Assembly (NCBI GenBank): GCA_018896025.1
Contig: JAHIND010000021.1
Location: forward strand, 55,028-119,027
Origin: Pseudomonadota bacterium
GTDB lineage: Bacteria > Desulfobacterota > Desulfarculia > Desulfarculales > Desulfarculaceae
Length of the DNA stretch: 64,000 nt
Direction: 5' to 3'
Of the stretch, positions 57,370 to 64,000 are shown piece after piece (within the stretch, counting starts at the first letter, position 1; each line of letters begins with the position of its first letter). The notes under the pieces are model-generated. The model saw nothing but the letters and a program-made list of their open reading frames with translations, did not search any database and was not told the origin of the DNA. The position numbers were made by a program, and so were the translations under genes.

Positions 57370-57810
57370 TCAGGCCTCATCTCCGGTCTCGGGCACCAGT
57401 CCGGCGGCCTTGACCCCATGCACCGCGCACTCCTCGTCGATCTCCGACAGGTCGCCGCTGACCCCCACCGAGCCCACCAGCTCGCCGTCCGGGGTGTGGA
57501 TCAGCACCCCGCCGGGCAGGGGCACCAGCTTGCCGCCGGAGATGGCGGCCAGGCCGGTGAAGAACACCGGCATGCTCTGGGCGCGCCGCGCCAGCTCGCG
57601 CCCGGCCTGGCCCATGCCCAACACCCCCCAGGCCTTGCCCCGGGCGATGTCGGCCCTGAGCAGCCCGCAGCCGTCCTCGCGCTTGACCACCTTGTACTGG
57701 CCGCCATCGTCCAGGACCACCACGGTCAGCGGCTTGGCCTTGATCTCCCGTCCTTTTTTCAAGGTCTCGTCGGCGATGATGTCGGCTTGGGCCAGGCTCA
57801 GCTTGGGCAT
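57370..57810 (-). CDS. GlcG/HbpS-like heme-binding family protein
   Basis: A 146-residue protein of the GlcG/HbpS (DUF336) family. Characteristic segments are LTVVVLDDGGQYKVVKREDGCGLLRADIARGKAWGVLG and the Gly-rich LVPLPGGVLIHTPDGELVGSVGVSGDLSEIDEECA. In Streptomyces HbpS binds heme and senses redox stress; other members are of unknown role. I start at the ATG at 57810 with GGGAGAA upstream; the longest frame adds 15 residues. It ends a three-gene operon. Confidence 0.87.
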   Translation of the reverse strand: MPKLSLAQADIIADETLKKGREIKAKPLTVVVLDDGGQYKVVKREDGCGLLRADIARGKAWGVLGMGQAGRELARRAQSMPVFFTGLAAISGGKLVPLPGGVLIHTPDGELVGSVGVSGDLSEIDEECAVHGVKAAGLVPETGDEA

Positions 57811-57873
57811 GACAGGTTCTCCCGGTATTGGTGAGGTTGTTTCATCACCGTTCAAAATTAAATTTGCGGACTT

Positions 57874-58389
57874 CTACCCCACCCCCTCCATCAAAGCATC
57901 CGCCATGCTTTTTCTCAACCCTCTTGCTCTTTCCAGGCCCTCCAGCAGCTCCCGGCGCTCCGCCTCGTCCCATTGCCCCAGGCGCAACTTTTGCTCGGGG
58001 CAGAGGTGCCAGTCGCAGACCCAGGGGCGTAGCTCCCGCGCCAGATGGCAGCCGTGGGGGCCCAGGTGGGGGCAGGCCCCGCCGGGGGCGTAGGCCATTT
58101 GGCGTAGCGGCAGGGGAAGCTCGGCCAGGTGTAAGAAGGCCAGGTCCGCGAAGCCCCACCACAGGCGGGCGCGCACGCAGCAGGGGTCCAGGCAGCGGGG
58201 GCAGGTGGCCGCGCACAGGCGCTCCATGGCCGGGGCCAGGGCCCGCCGAGCGGCGGCTAACTCACGGGCCAGGGCGCGGGCCGGGGCGCAAGCGGGGTTG
58301 TCGGCCAAGATGAGCAGGGCCTGGTTGGCCTGGGGCCACTGGCCGGGGCCGGACCAGGGCGGTGCGCTGGGCATGGGCTCGGGGGGCAT
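57874..58389 (-). CDS. Cysteine-rich protein, YkgJ-like
   Basis: A 171-residue cytosolic protein with eight or more conserved-looking cysteines: CAATCPRCLDPCCVRARLW, GGACPHLGPHGCHLAR and RPWVCDWHLCPEQKL. The pattern resembles the CxxxCC clusters of YkgJ/UPF0153 proteins, thought to bind zinc or Fe-S. GGAGGAG is just before the ATG. Function is unknown. A related Cys-cluster gene is at 28312. Confidence 0.75.
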   Translation of the reverse strand: MPPEPMPSAPPWSGPGQWPQANQALLILADNPACAPARALARELAAARRALAPAMERLCAATCPRCLDPCCVRARLWWGFADLAFLHLAELPLPLRQMAYAPGGACPHLGPHGCHLARELRPWVCDWHLCPEQKLRLGQWDEAERRELLEGLERARGLRKSMADALMEGVG

Positions 58390-58425
58390 GTCTCCTCCCG
58401 GTGGCCGTTGGGGGCGGGGCGGGTT

Positions 58426-58797
58426 TTAGTGGAGCACCATGGGCCGCTGGGACGCGCCCTTGGGGGCGGCGATAAGCTCCCGGCCGGGGTTGGCCTCCTG
58501 CCAACAGACGGCCAGGCCCATGCTGCGCTCGGCGTTGGGGCCGCCCAGCTTGCCGCCTTCCCAGGCCAGCCAGCTAACCGTGGCCCTAGTGGGCATGTGG
58601 GATTCCTCGATCACCGCCAGCACCTCTTGGGGCGGGTACTCCAGGAGCATCTCCATGGCCGCCATGCAGGTGGCGGTGAGGATTTCCCAATCGCCCTCGC
58701 CGCCCTCGATGGCCGCGATGGCCTCAACCAAATTTTCCCATGCGACGGCCACGTCCATGGCTGCCTCCCCGGCTGCGGTTTTCGGTTTGCTTTTCAT
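58426..58797 (-). CDS. Small cytosolic protein, unknown function
   Basis: A 123-residue protein. Helical residues 15-65 (MDVAVAWENLVEAIAAIEGGEGDWEILTATCMAAMEMLLEYPPQEVLAVIEES) precede a short beta-rich half. The ATG at 58797 has GGGAGCA upstream. It begins a three-gene operon with the Cys-rich protein and the HbpS-type protein. No family is recognised. Confidence 0.68.
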   Translation of the reverse strand: MKSKPKTAAGEAAMDVAVAWENLVEAIAAIEGGEGDWEILTATCMAAMEMLLEYPPQEVLAVIEESHMPTRATVSWLAWEGGKLGGPNAERSMGLAVCWQEANPGRELIAAPKGASQRPMVLH

Positions 58798-58949
58798 TGC
58801 TCCCAAAGCTACCCGGCTGGCTCGGGGGCGTCAAGCAGCCTTGCCTCACCGCTACAGCCCCATGGACACCGCGCCCGCGCTTGTGCTAATCAAAAGCTAG
58901 ATTAGCGGGGGGGGATTCACCCGACGCGGCCCGCAGTGGGGAGAGCGCC

Positions 58950-59867
58950 ATGAGCACCATAGGCCGCATAATCGCCTGGCCCTTTGAATACCTGCTTATT
59001 CTGGGCGCCTTGCTGGGCAGCAATTTTTCGCCCACCAAGCCCGCGCCCGCGCCCGACCCCTGGCCAAGCGACGGGCAAGACTTCGCCCAATACCTGGGCC
59101 AGGCCACGGTGCTCATGCGCCTGGACGGTAAATACATCCTCACCGACCCCATGTTCTCCAGCCGCTTTTCCTTCGCCAAGATGGTCAAACGGCGCACCGC
59201 ACCGCCGCTAAAGGTGGCCGAGCTGCCGCCCATCGACCTGGTGCTACTCTCCCACGCCCACGGCGACCACCTGGACCTGCCCAGCCTGGAGGCCGTCGCC
59301 GCCCACAGCCCCTCCCCCCTTACCGTGGTGGGGGCGCACGGGGTGGCCGGGTACGCCAAGGCCAAGCTGGAGCCCGAACACCCGGTCAGGGCCATCAACC
59401 TGGAATGGCATCAGGCGGTGGAGGTGGAGGGTCTCGGCATCACCTGCTGGCCGGGCAAACACCTGGGGGGGCGTAACTGGATCACCCTGGATTTTAAAAA
59501 ATACGGATACGGCGGCTTCGTGATTGCCGCCAGCCGCCGCACGGTCTATTACCCCGGCGACAGCGGCATGTGCCCCGCCTTTGCCGAGCTTCCCGGCGCT
59601 TTCGAGCTGGACCTGGCGCTCATGCCCATCGACGCCTTCAACCGGCGCGACTTCCTCAGGCCCCGCCACATGAACCCCACCGACGCCCTGGAGGCCTTCG
59701 GCCAAAGCGGGGCCAAGCGCATGATCCCGGTGCACTGGGGCACCTTCACCCTGTGCAACGAGCCCCTGGGCCTGAGCCAGAAGCTCCTGAGCGAGGCCCT
59801 GGCCGCCGACCCGGAGCTGGCCGCCAAGGTGCACAACCTGCCCCTGGGGGGCGTTTTGAGTCTGTAG
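58950..59867 (+). CDS. Metallo-beta-lactamase-fold hydrolase, NAPE-PLD/UlaG-like
   Basis: A 305-residue MBL-fold hydrolase with an N-terminal hydrophobic segment (IIAWPFEYLLILGALLG) that may be a membrane anchor. The metal site is SHAHGDHLD (HxHxDH), GKHLGGRNW (His), YPGDSGMCP (Asp) and PVHWGTF (His). The layout is that of the NAPE-phospholipase D / UlaG branch, which acts on phosphodiesters or lactones. It is followed after 15 bases by a permuted NlpC/P60 gene. Confidence 0.88.
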   Translation: MSTIGRIIAWPFEYLLILGALLGSNFSPTKPAPAPDPWPSDGQDFAQYLGQATVLMRLDGKYILTDPMFSSRFSFAKMVKRRTAPPLKVAELPPIDLVLLSHAHGDHLDLPSLEAVAAHSPSPLTVVGAHGVAGYAKAKLEPEHPVRAINLEWHQAVEVEGLGITCWPGKHLGGRNWITLDFKKYGYGGFVIAASRRTVYYPGDSGMCPAFAELPGAFELDLALMPIDAFNRRDFLRPRHMNPTDALEAFGQSGAKRMIPVHWGTFTLCNEPLGLSQKLLSEALAADPELAAKVHNLPLGGVLSL

Positions 59868-59882
59868 CCAAGGAGGCGACCC

Positions 59883-60539
59883 ATGCCCCAGTCCAGTGAG
59901 CGCATACACCTCAAGCCGGTCTACGGCGTCAACTACGAGCCGGGCCTGGTGGGCTTCTCCTTCATGCCCGGCACCTTTGTGAGCGAGGGCATCACCATCG
60001 CCACCGGCGACGAGGCCGTAAGCGGTATTTCGGTGTCCCACGCCTTTTTGGTGGAGGACGAGACCTACTGCATCGAGGCCACGGGCGAGGGAGTGGTGCG
60101 CAACCACCTGAGCCACTACTTCGGCAACCAGTACGAGGTCTACTTCAAGCGCCCCAAGGAGATGAACGCCAAGCGGGCCGATCTTATTTTGGACGCGGCA
60201 CGGGCCAAGCTGGGCCAGGGATATTCCTTTGCCGGCATATTCGGCATGCTCACCGACAAGCTGGTGAAGCTGGGCGACCGCTGGGACGTGTGCGCCGGGT
60301 GGCGCAACCCCTTCAACAGCCGCTCCACCTGGTTCTGCTCGGAGCTGGTGGCCTTCGCCCTGCACTGTTTGCCCGAATACCGCGAGTGCGCCCTGCTCAA
60401 AAAATGGCACCCCTCGCGCATCAGCCCCCAGCGCCTGTTCGAAAGCGATCTTTTGGAGCCCTGGTCATTGCGCACGCCACAAGAGGTCAAAATGCGCTAT
60501 TCTGCTTATATAACCAGCGAGGAACCTGTTCGAAGCTGA
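59883..60539 (+). CDS. Permuted NlpC/P60-type protein (YiiX-like)
   Basis: A 218-residue protein. The order of catalytic residues is reversed relative to classical NlpC/P60: His in SVSHAFLVEDETYCIEATGEGVV (about residue 57) comes first and the Cys in TWFCSELVAFAL (about 151) second, as in YiiX/YebB-type and LRAT-like enzymes. It could be a peptidase, amidase or acyltransferase on membrane lipid or murein. AAGGAGG precedes the ATG. It is probably in one operon with the MBL gene. Confidence 0.82.
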   Translation: MPQSSERIHLKPVYGVNYEPGLVGFSFMPGTFVSEGITIATGDEAVSGISVSHAFLVEDETYCIEATGEGVVRNHLSHYFGNQYEVYFKRPKEMNAKRADLILDAARAKLGQGYSFAGIFGMLTDKLVKLGDRWDVCAGWRNPFNSRSTWFCSELVAFALHCLPEYRECALLKKWHPSRISPQRLFESDLLEPWSLRTPQEVKMRYSAYITSEEPVRS

Positions 60540-60552
60540 AGAAAGACTGCCC

Positions 60553-62214
60553 ATGTCAGCAGACCGCCTGTCCCCTGCCGACCCGGAAGCCTTCCACGCC
60601 CATTACGTGGAAACGCTGCAATCTCGTCTGAAGATCGGCTTTTTGTCCGGGGTGTTGCTGGTGCCCGCCTTCTCGCTGGTGGACTGGTACCAGTTCCCCC
60701 AGTTCTTCTCTCACTTTTTGGCTCTGCGCCTGGGCACCGCCGCCCTTATGGGCCTGATGTACCTCCTGAACCGGGCCTACAAGAACCAGCTCTGGCAGGA
60801 GGGGCTCACCGTGGCCGGCGCCCTGGCCGTGGCGGTGATGCTGGAGATCATGCTGGTGGAGATGGGCCCCATAGGGGCCCGTTACTATTCGGCCATGATC
60901 CTGGTGCTCATCGCCGCCCTGGTGCTCATCCCCATTCGCCTGGGGGTGGCGGCCATCACCGGGGCGGGGGTGTTGGCGGTGTACCTCGTGCCCCAGATGG
61001 TCTTTACCGGCAGCATGGCCCCGCCGGAGACCTTGATGCACCACGGCGGCAACCTGGTGGGCGCGGTGCTGCTGTTGCTCCTGGCCAACCTGCTGCACCG
61101 CCAGGCCCTGGTGCGCCAGCTTGTCTTGCGCATGCAGGTGCAGGACCGGGAAAGGGAGCTGGCCCAGCTCAACGCCTCCCTGGAGGAGCAGGTGGCCGCG
61201 CGCACCGCCGACCTGGGGCGCTCCGAGGCCCGTTACCGCTCCCTGGTGGAATCTAACCCCCAGTTCATTTATTCCCTGGACCTGGAGGGATGCTTCAACT
61301 TCGTGGGGCCCAAGGTGAAGCCTTTCATGGGCCTGGAGCCCGGCGAGGCCCTGGGCCGCTTTTTCACCGATTTCGTCCACCGCGACGACCGCTATCACTG
61401 CGTGAAGGCCTTCAAGGAGCTGCGCGACCAGGGCCACACGGTCAACGACGTGGAGTTCCGCCTGCTCCGGGGCGACGGCGAGGAGCGCATCTTCTTGGCC
61501 TACAACAGCCCCCTGATGGACGAGGACGGCCGGGTGACCGGAGTCATCGGCACGGCGGTGGATATAACCCGCCAGCGCCGCCTGGCCGCCGAGCGGGAGC
61601 AGTTCCGCCGGGAGCTGAACCAGACCCTGGACCAGCTCAAGCAGGCGGCCTTCGAGATCGTGCAGGGCCTGGCCGGGGCGGTCGAGGCCAAGGACCCCTA
61701 CACCCGTGGTCACGCCGGGCGGGTGCGCCAGGTGTGCATGGCCATGGCCCAAGAAGGCGGCCTGGAAGAAAAGGAGCGGACCAATCTGGAATTCGCCGCC
61801 GAGTTGCACGATGTGGGCAAGATCGGGGTAAGGGGCGAGGTCCTAAACAAGAAAAGCAAGCTGACCGCAGAAGAGTACCAGCATATCAAAGAGCACCCGG
61901 TGATCGCCGAGATGATCCTCAAGGACGTGGGGCTGCTGGCCCCGGTGCGCCCCCTGATCCGGGCCCACCACGAGCGCTGGGACGGAACCGGCTATCCCGA
62001 CGGCCTGGCCGGAGAGGACATCCCCTTCCTGGCCCGCATCATGGCCGTGGCCGACAGCTACGACGCCATGCTCACCCAACGGCCCTACCGCCCGCCCCTG
62101 AGCCTGGAGGATACCCTGAGCGAGATCAAGCAATGCTCGGGCGGCCAATTCGACCCCGCGGTGGTGGATCTGTTTGAACGGGTGTTCCGTAAGGGAATGC
62201 TGAAGGACATCTAG
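60553..62214 (+). CDS. PAS-HD-GYP cyclic-di-GMP phosphodiesterase
   Basis: A 553-residue membrane signalling protein. Six hydrophobic helices (about 28-180) are followed by a coiled coil, a PAS domain with PAC (about 228-350) and an HD-GYP domain. The catalytic marks are HDVGKIGV and HHERWDGTGYPDGL, both intact, so it should hydrolyse c-di-GMP to GMP or pGpG. It begins 13 bases after the NlpC/P60 gene. Input is probably sensed in the membrane part. Confidence 0.94.
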   Translation: MSADRLSPADPEAFHAHYVETLQSRLKIGFLSGVLLVPAFSLVDWYQFPQFFSHFLALRLGTAALMGLMYLLNRAYKNQLWQEGLTVAGALAVAVMLEIMLVEMGPIGARYYSAMILVLIAALVLIPIRLGVAAITGAGVLAVYLVPQMVFTGSMAPPETLMHHGGNLVGAVLLLLLANLLHRQALVRQLVLRMQVQDRERELAQLNASLEEQVAARTADLGRSEARYRSLVESNPQFIYSLDLEGCFNFVGPKVKPFMGLEPGEALGRFFTDFVHRDDRYHCVKAFKELRDQGHTVNDVEFRLLRGDGEERIFLAYNSPLMDEDGRVTGVIGTAVDITRQRRLAAEREQFRRELNQTLDQLKQAAFEIVQGLAGAVEAKDPYTRGHAGRVRQVCMAMAQEGGLEEKERTNLEFAAELHDVGKIGVRGEVLNKKSKLTAEEYQHIKEHPVIAEMILKDVGLLAPVRPLIRAHHERWDGTGYPDGLAGEDIPFLARIMAVADSYDAMLTQRPYRPPLSLEDTLSEIKQCSGGQFDPAVVDLFERVFRKGMLKDI

Positions 62215-62230
62215 CCCGGATCAAGGACTC

Positions 62231-62268
62231 GTTGGGTTTCGGGCTGCGCCCTCTACGCCAACCTACAC
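62231..62268 (+). repeat. GTTGGG...CCAACCTAC repeat
   Basis: A third copy of the hairpin repeat, lying just downstream of the HD-GYP gene, with arms GTTGG/CCAAC. Confidence 0.75.
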
Positions 62269-62334
62269 GACATTTAGATGTTTGCTGAAAAGAGACGAAC
62301 CCGCTAGGCCGTTGTCAAACTACCTCTTGGCAAA

Positions 62335-62374
62335 CAGAGATTGCTTCGTCGCTACGCTCCTCGCAACGACAAGG
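62335..62374 (+). repeat. 40-bp repeat (CAGAGATTGCTTCGTCGC...)
   Basis: Forty bases identical to 63790-63829. Palindromic centre (CGTCGCTACGCTCC / GCAACGAC). A degenerate copy is at 27012, and a divergent one on the other strand at about 40121. Confidence 0.9.
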
Positions 62375-62416
62375 ACTTTTCCCGCGGCACCGCCAAGCGA
62401 AGCCTGCCGCGACCGC

Positions 62417-63436
62417 TTAATTTTTCAGGGGCAAGACCAACCTGAACACCGCCCCCTGAGGATGATTGTCGCCAACCTCCAGGCGGCCGCCGTGGGCCTC
62501 GGCCACCTTGTGCACCACCGGCAGGCCCAGGCCGGTGCCCTCTTTTTTGGTGGTGTAAAAGGGCGTGAAAAGATGCTGGCGCTGGGCCAGGGAGACTCCG
62601 GGGCCATGGTCGGAAACGGCCAGCACCAATTCCTCGTCCTGACGCCAGGCGGACAGGCTCACCTCGCCTTGGGGCGGCGAGGCCTGCACCGCGTTGTTGA
62701 TGAGGTTTATGAGCGCCTGTTGCAAGCGCTCGGGGTCAGCCTGGACCGAGGGCAGGCGCTCCTCCAGGTCGCAGGTCAGGCGCACCTGATTTTGCTCGGC
62801 CAGGGGAGCGGCCACCTCCAGGGTGCGGGCGGTCAAATCCGCCAGGTCCAGGCTTTGGCGGTGCAACTCCAGGGGCCGGGAAAAGTCCAGCATCTCCTTG
62901 ACCATGCCCTCCAGGCGGGCGGTCTGCTCGATGACCACCCCCAGCTTGTGGTCCTCCGGGCAGCCGGGCTCCAGCTTGCGCCTCACCTGGGCGGAGAAGC
63001 CGCCGATGGCCATGAGGGGGGTTTTCATGTCGTGGGCCACGCTGGCCACCGCCCGCCCGACGGCGGCCAGGTTCTCGGCTCGCAAGGCCTGGGCCTCATG
63101 GGCCTGCTCCCGGCGACGCAGCCAGCCCACCAAAAGGCCCACGGCCAGGAACAAAACCATCTGGGTGATGGCGGCGGTAATGGTCGGTGGGGTGAGGTGG
63201 TGCATTAGAACCACATAGGGGGCGTAGAGGCCGGACACCACCAAGGCGATGAGAAGCCCCATCCAGGGACCCCACCAAAAGCCGGTGAGGATTATGGGCA
63301 GAAAATAAAAGTCCTGCAAAAACACGCTGGCCACCGCCTTGTCCGGGCCCAGGCGAAAGTGCAGGTAGCAGATTAAGGCCACCAGCAGTACCACCAGGGG
63401 CAACCGCAGGCGAGTGTAGCGATCCGGTAATTTCAT
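62417..63436 (-). CDS. Membrane histidine kinase
   Basis: A 339-residue sensor kinase with four or five membrane helices (residues 8-110, e.g. LPLVVLLVALICYLHF and MVLFLAVGLLVGWL). A DHp domain with SVAHDMKTPLMAIGGFSAQV (phospho-His) and an ATPase domain (NLINNAVQASP, DHGPGVS, GTGLGLPVVHKV) follow. It lacks a receiver and there is no adjacent regulator, so it is an orphan kinase. It ends 202 bases from the HD-GYP gene, in a repeat-filled gap. Confidence 0.93.
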   Translation of the reverse strand: MKLPDRYTRLRLPLVVLLVALICYLHFRLGPDKAVASVFLQDFYFLPIILTGFWWGPWMGLLIALVVSGLYAPYVVLMHHLTPPTITAAITQMVLFLAVGLLVGWLRRREQAHEAQALRAENLAAVGRAVASVAHDMKTPLMAIGGFSAQVRRKLEPGCPEDHKLGVVIEQTARLEGMVKEMLDFSRPLELHRQSLDLADLTARTLEVAAPLAEQNQVRLTCDLEERLPSVQADPERLQQALINLINNAVQASPPQGEVSLSAWRQDEELVLAVSDHGPGVSLAQRQHLFTPFYTTKKEGTGLGLPVVHKVAEAHGGRLEVGDNHPQGAVFRLVLPLKN

Positions 63437-63540
63437 TTTCTCATAATGCCACGGGCCGCAGGGGAAGGCCAGCCTGGAAGCGCCCTTTGTCCAGCAAGGG
63501 ATCGGGTGGGGAGGACGTTTCGCGCAACCACAAATTAAGC

Positions 63541-63670
63541 GGGCGGGGATAAACCCCGCCCCTACACTAAGAGCCTTGGTCCGGGTGTGGGGGTGGGGTT
63601 TATCCCCGCCCTCCGCTCTTTATCGGCACAGAAGAATTGTTGGGTTTCGCTTCGCTCTACCCAACCTACG
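63541..63670. repeat. Composite repeat: inverted GGGGATAAACCCC unit plus GTTGGG unit
   Basis: The left arm (63541-63566) and right arm (63585-63611) are nearly perfect inverted repeats of the type at 39951. The GTTGGG-CCCAAC unit follows at 63639-63670, reproducing the composite at 21231-21307 including the linker CTCTTTATCGGCACAG. Confidence 0.88.
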
Positions 63671-63789
63671 CCGTTTCTCATTTTTGCTGAAAACAACCGA
63701 CTGAATTGATACGCGGCATAGTCAGGCGACGATAAGCGGGCAACTAAGCACAACGCGGCCAGACGCATACTGGAGCACCTGACGGAGAA

Positions 63790-63829
63790 CAGAGATTGCT
63801 TCGTCGCTACGCTCCTCGCAACGACAAGG
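63790..63829 (+). repeat. 40-bp repeat, second identical copy
   Basis: Identical to 62335-62374. The pair brackets the histidine kinase gene and repeat cluster. Confidence 0.92.
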
Positions 63830-63872
63830 GATTTCCCAGCGGCTTTACCAGGTGTTCGTGGGCTAGGTGTTG

Positions 63873-64000
63873 TTAGCAAGGACGTTGTTCACAGTTTGCC
63901 AGTCTTGAGATTGGCGGTTTGTATTTAAGAGCGGTGTGTGGCCTTGTCTGGTTGTAGTAATCCAGCCATGGCCCCAGCCGCTCATTTCTTTCCTCCGAGG
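63873..64000 (-). CDS. IS3/IS481-type transposase, C-terminal fragment (runs off the window)
   Basis: Reading the minus strand from 64000, an open frame ends at a TAA at 63873-63875. It gives the conserved tail of the integrase-core transposase: PWLDYYNQTRPHTALKYKPP followed by ISRLANCEQRPC. The YYNxxRPHxAL motif is diagnostic of the C-terminal rve_3 end in IS3 and IS481 families. The rest lies beyond the window edge, so completeness is unknown. The IS end should lie within about 100 bases to the left, inside the repeat cluster. Confidence 0.85.
   Translation of the reverse strand, partial: SEERNERLGPWLDYYNQTRPHTALKYKPPISRLANCEQRPC

Larger units (their letters stand above)
63437..63872. other. 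Repeat cluster between histidine kinase and transposase, no gene
   Basis: The region contains the inverted GGGGATAAACCCC unit (63541-63611), the GTTGGG repeat (63639-63670), a possible degraded palindromic element (63715-63782: GCGGCATAGTCAGGCG with a distant CACCTGACG arm) and the 40-bp repeat (63790-63829). Concentration next to an IS end suggests a hot spot for mobile DNA. I see no coding sequence. Confidence 0.75.

Overview
The window is about 64 kb of GC-rich DNA, probably from an anaerobic Desulfobacterota (deltaproteobacterial) chromosome; a Desulfarculales-like lineage is my guess. Support comes from a nickel CO dehydrogenase, 2[4Fe-4S]-type ferredoxins, a Fur-box flavodoxin, NtrYX and HD-GYP signalling proteins, LpxC and outer-membrane lipoproteins (Gram-negative envelope), a PEP-CTERM protein and typical intergenic repeats. 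Only family-level recognition was possible; no database search was run.

Layout. 0-10 kb: truncated hybrid histidine kinase, acyl-CoA hydrolase/transferase, a solitary cooS behind a leader holding a 20-bp perfect inverted repeat, a UDPGP-like protein and priA. 10-13 kb: Fur-regulated flavodoxin, two small ferredoxins, a membrane protein and a nucleotide-sugar-epimerase-like protein. 13-24 kb: old-yellow-enzyme/dienoyl-CoA reductase, a lipoprotein with a membrane anchor, a CPA2 antiporter, an outer-membrane barrel, a radical SAM protein, a TPR-SPOR lipoprotein and an RRM protein. 24-32 kb: acyltransferase and fabH, two small secreted proteins, a TauE exporter, a Cys-cluster protein and a polyamine locus (pyruvoyl arginine decarboxylase, agmatinase, deoxyhypusine-synthase-like). 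32-40 kb: AT-richer lipoprotein pair, MerR-mobA, lpxC with a near-perfect sigma-54 promoter, then an NtrYX-like two-component pair. 40-43 kb: PEP-CTERM protein with a predicted thioester domain, and an MFS transporter.

The most unusual region is 42.6-53.1 kb: eight genes on one strand (vWA/SH3 protein, LolD-like ATPase, FtsX-like permease, catalytically dead formylglycine-enzyme-like protein, three lipoproteins, and an S41 protease with a SPOR-like end). The vWA, ATPase, permease and FGE-fold members resemble the TagT-TagS-TagR sensing arm and the PpkA vWA domain that control type VI secretion by threonine phosphorylation, but no kinase, phosphatase, FHA or T6SS gene is present here. A predicted small RNA or attenuator precedes the operon.

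53-64 kb: tRNA-Pro, rdgB-rph, tRNA-Leu, a hydrolase, an AT-rich lipoprotein pair, a heme-binding-type operon, an MBL-fold hydrolase with a permuted NlpC/P60 protein, an HD-GYP protein, a histidine kinase, and the 3' end of an IS transposase.

At least four dispersed repeat families occupy the intergenic spaces. The most distinctive is a ~119-bp palindromic element with four full copies, one degenerate copy, and a compensatory base change in its central stem.
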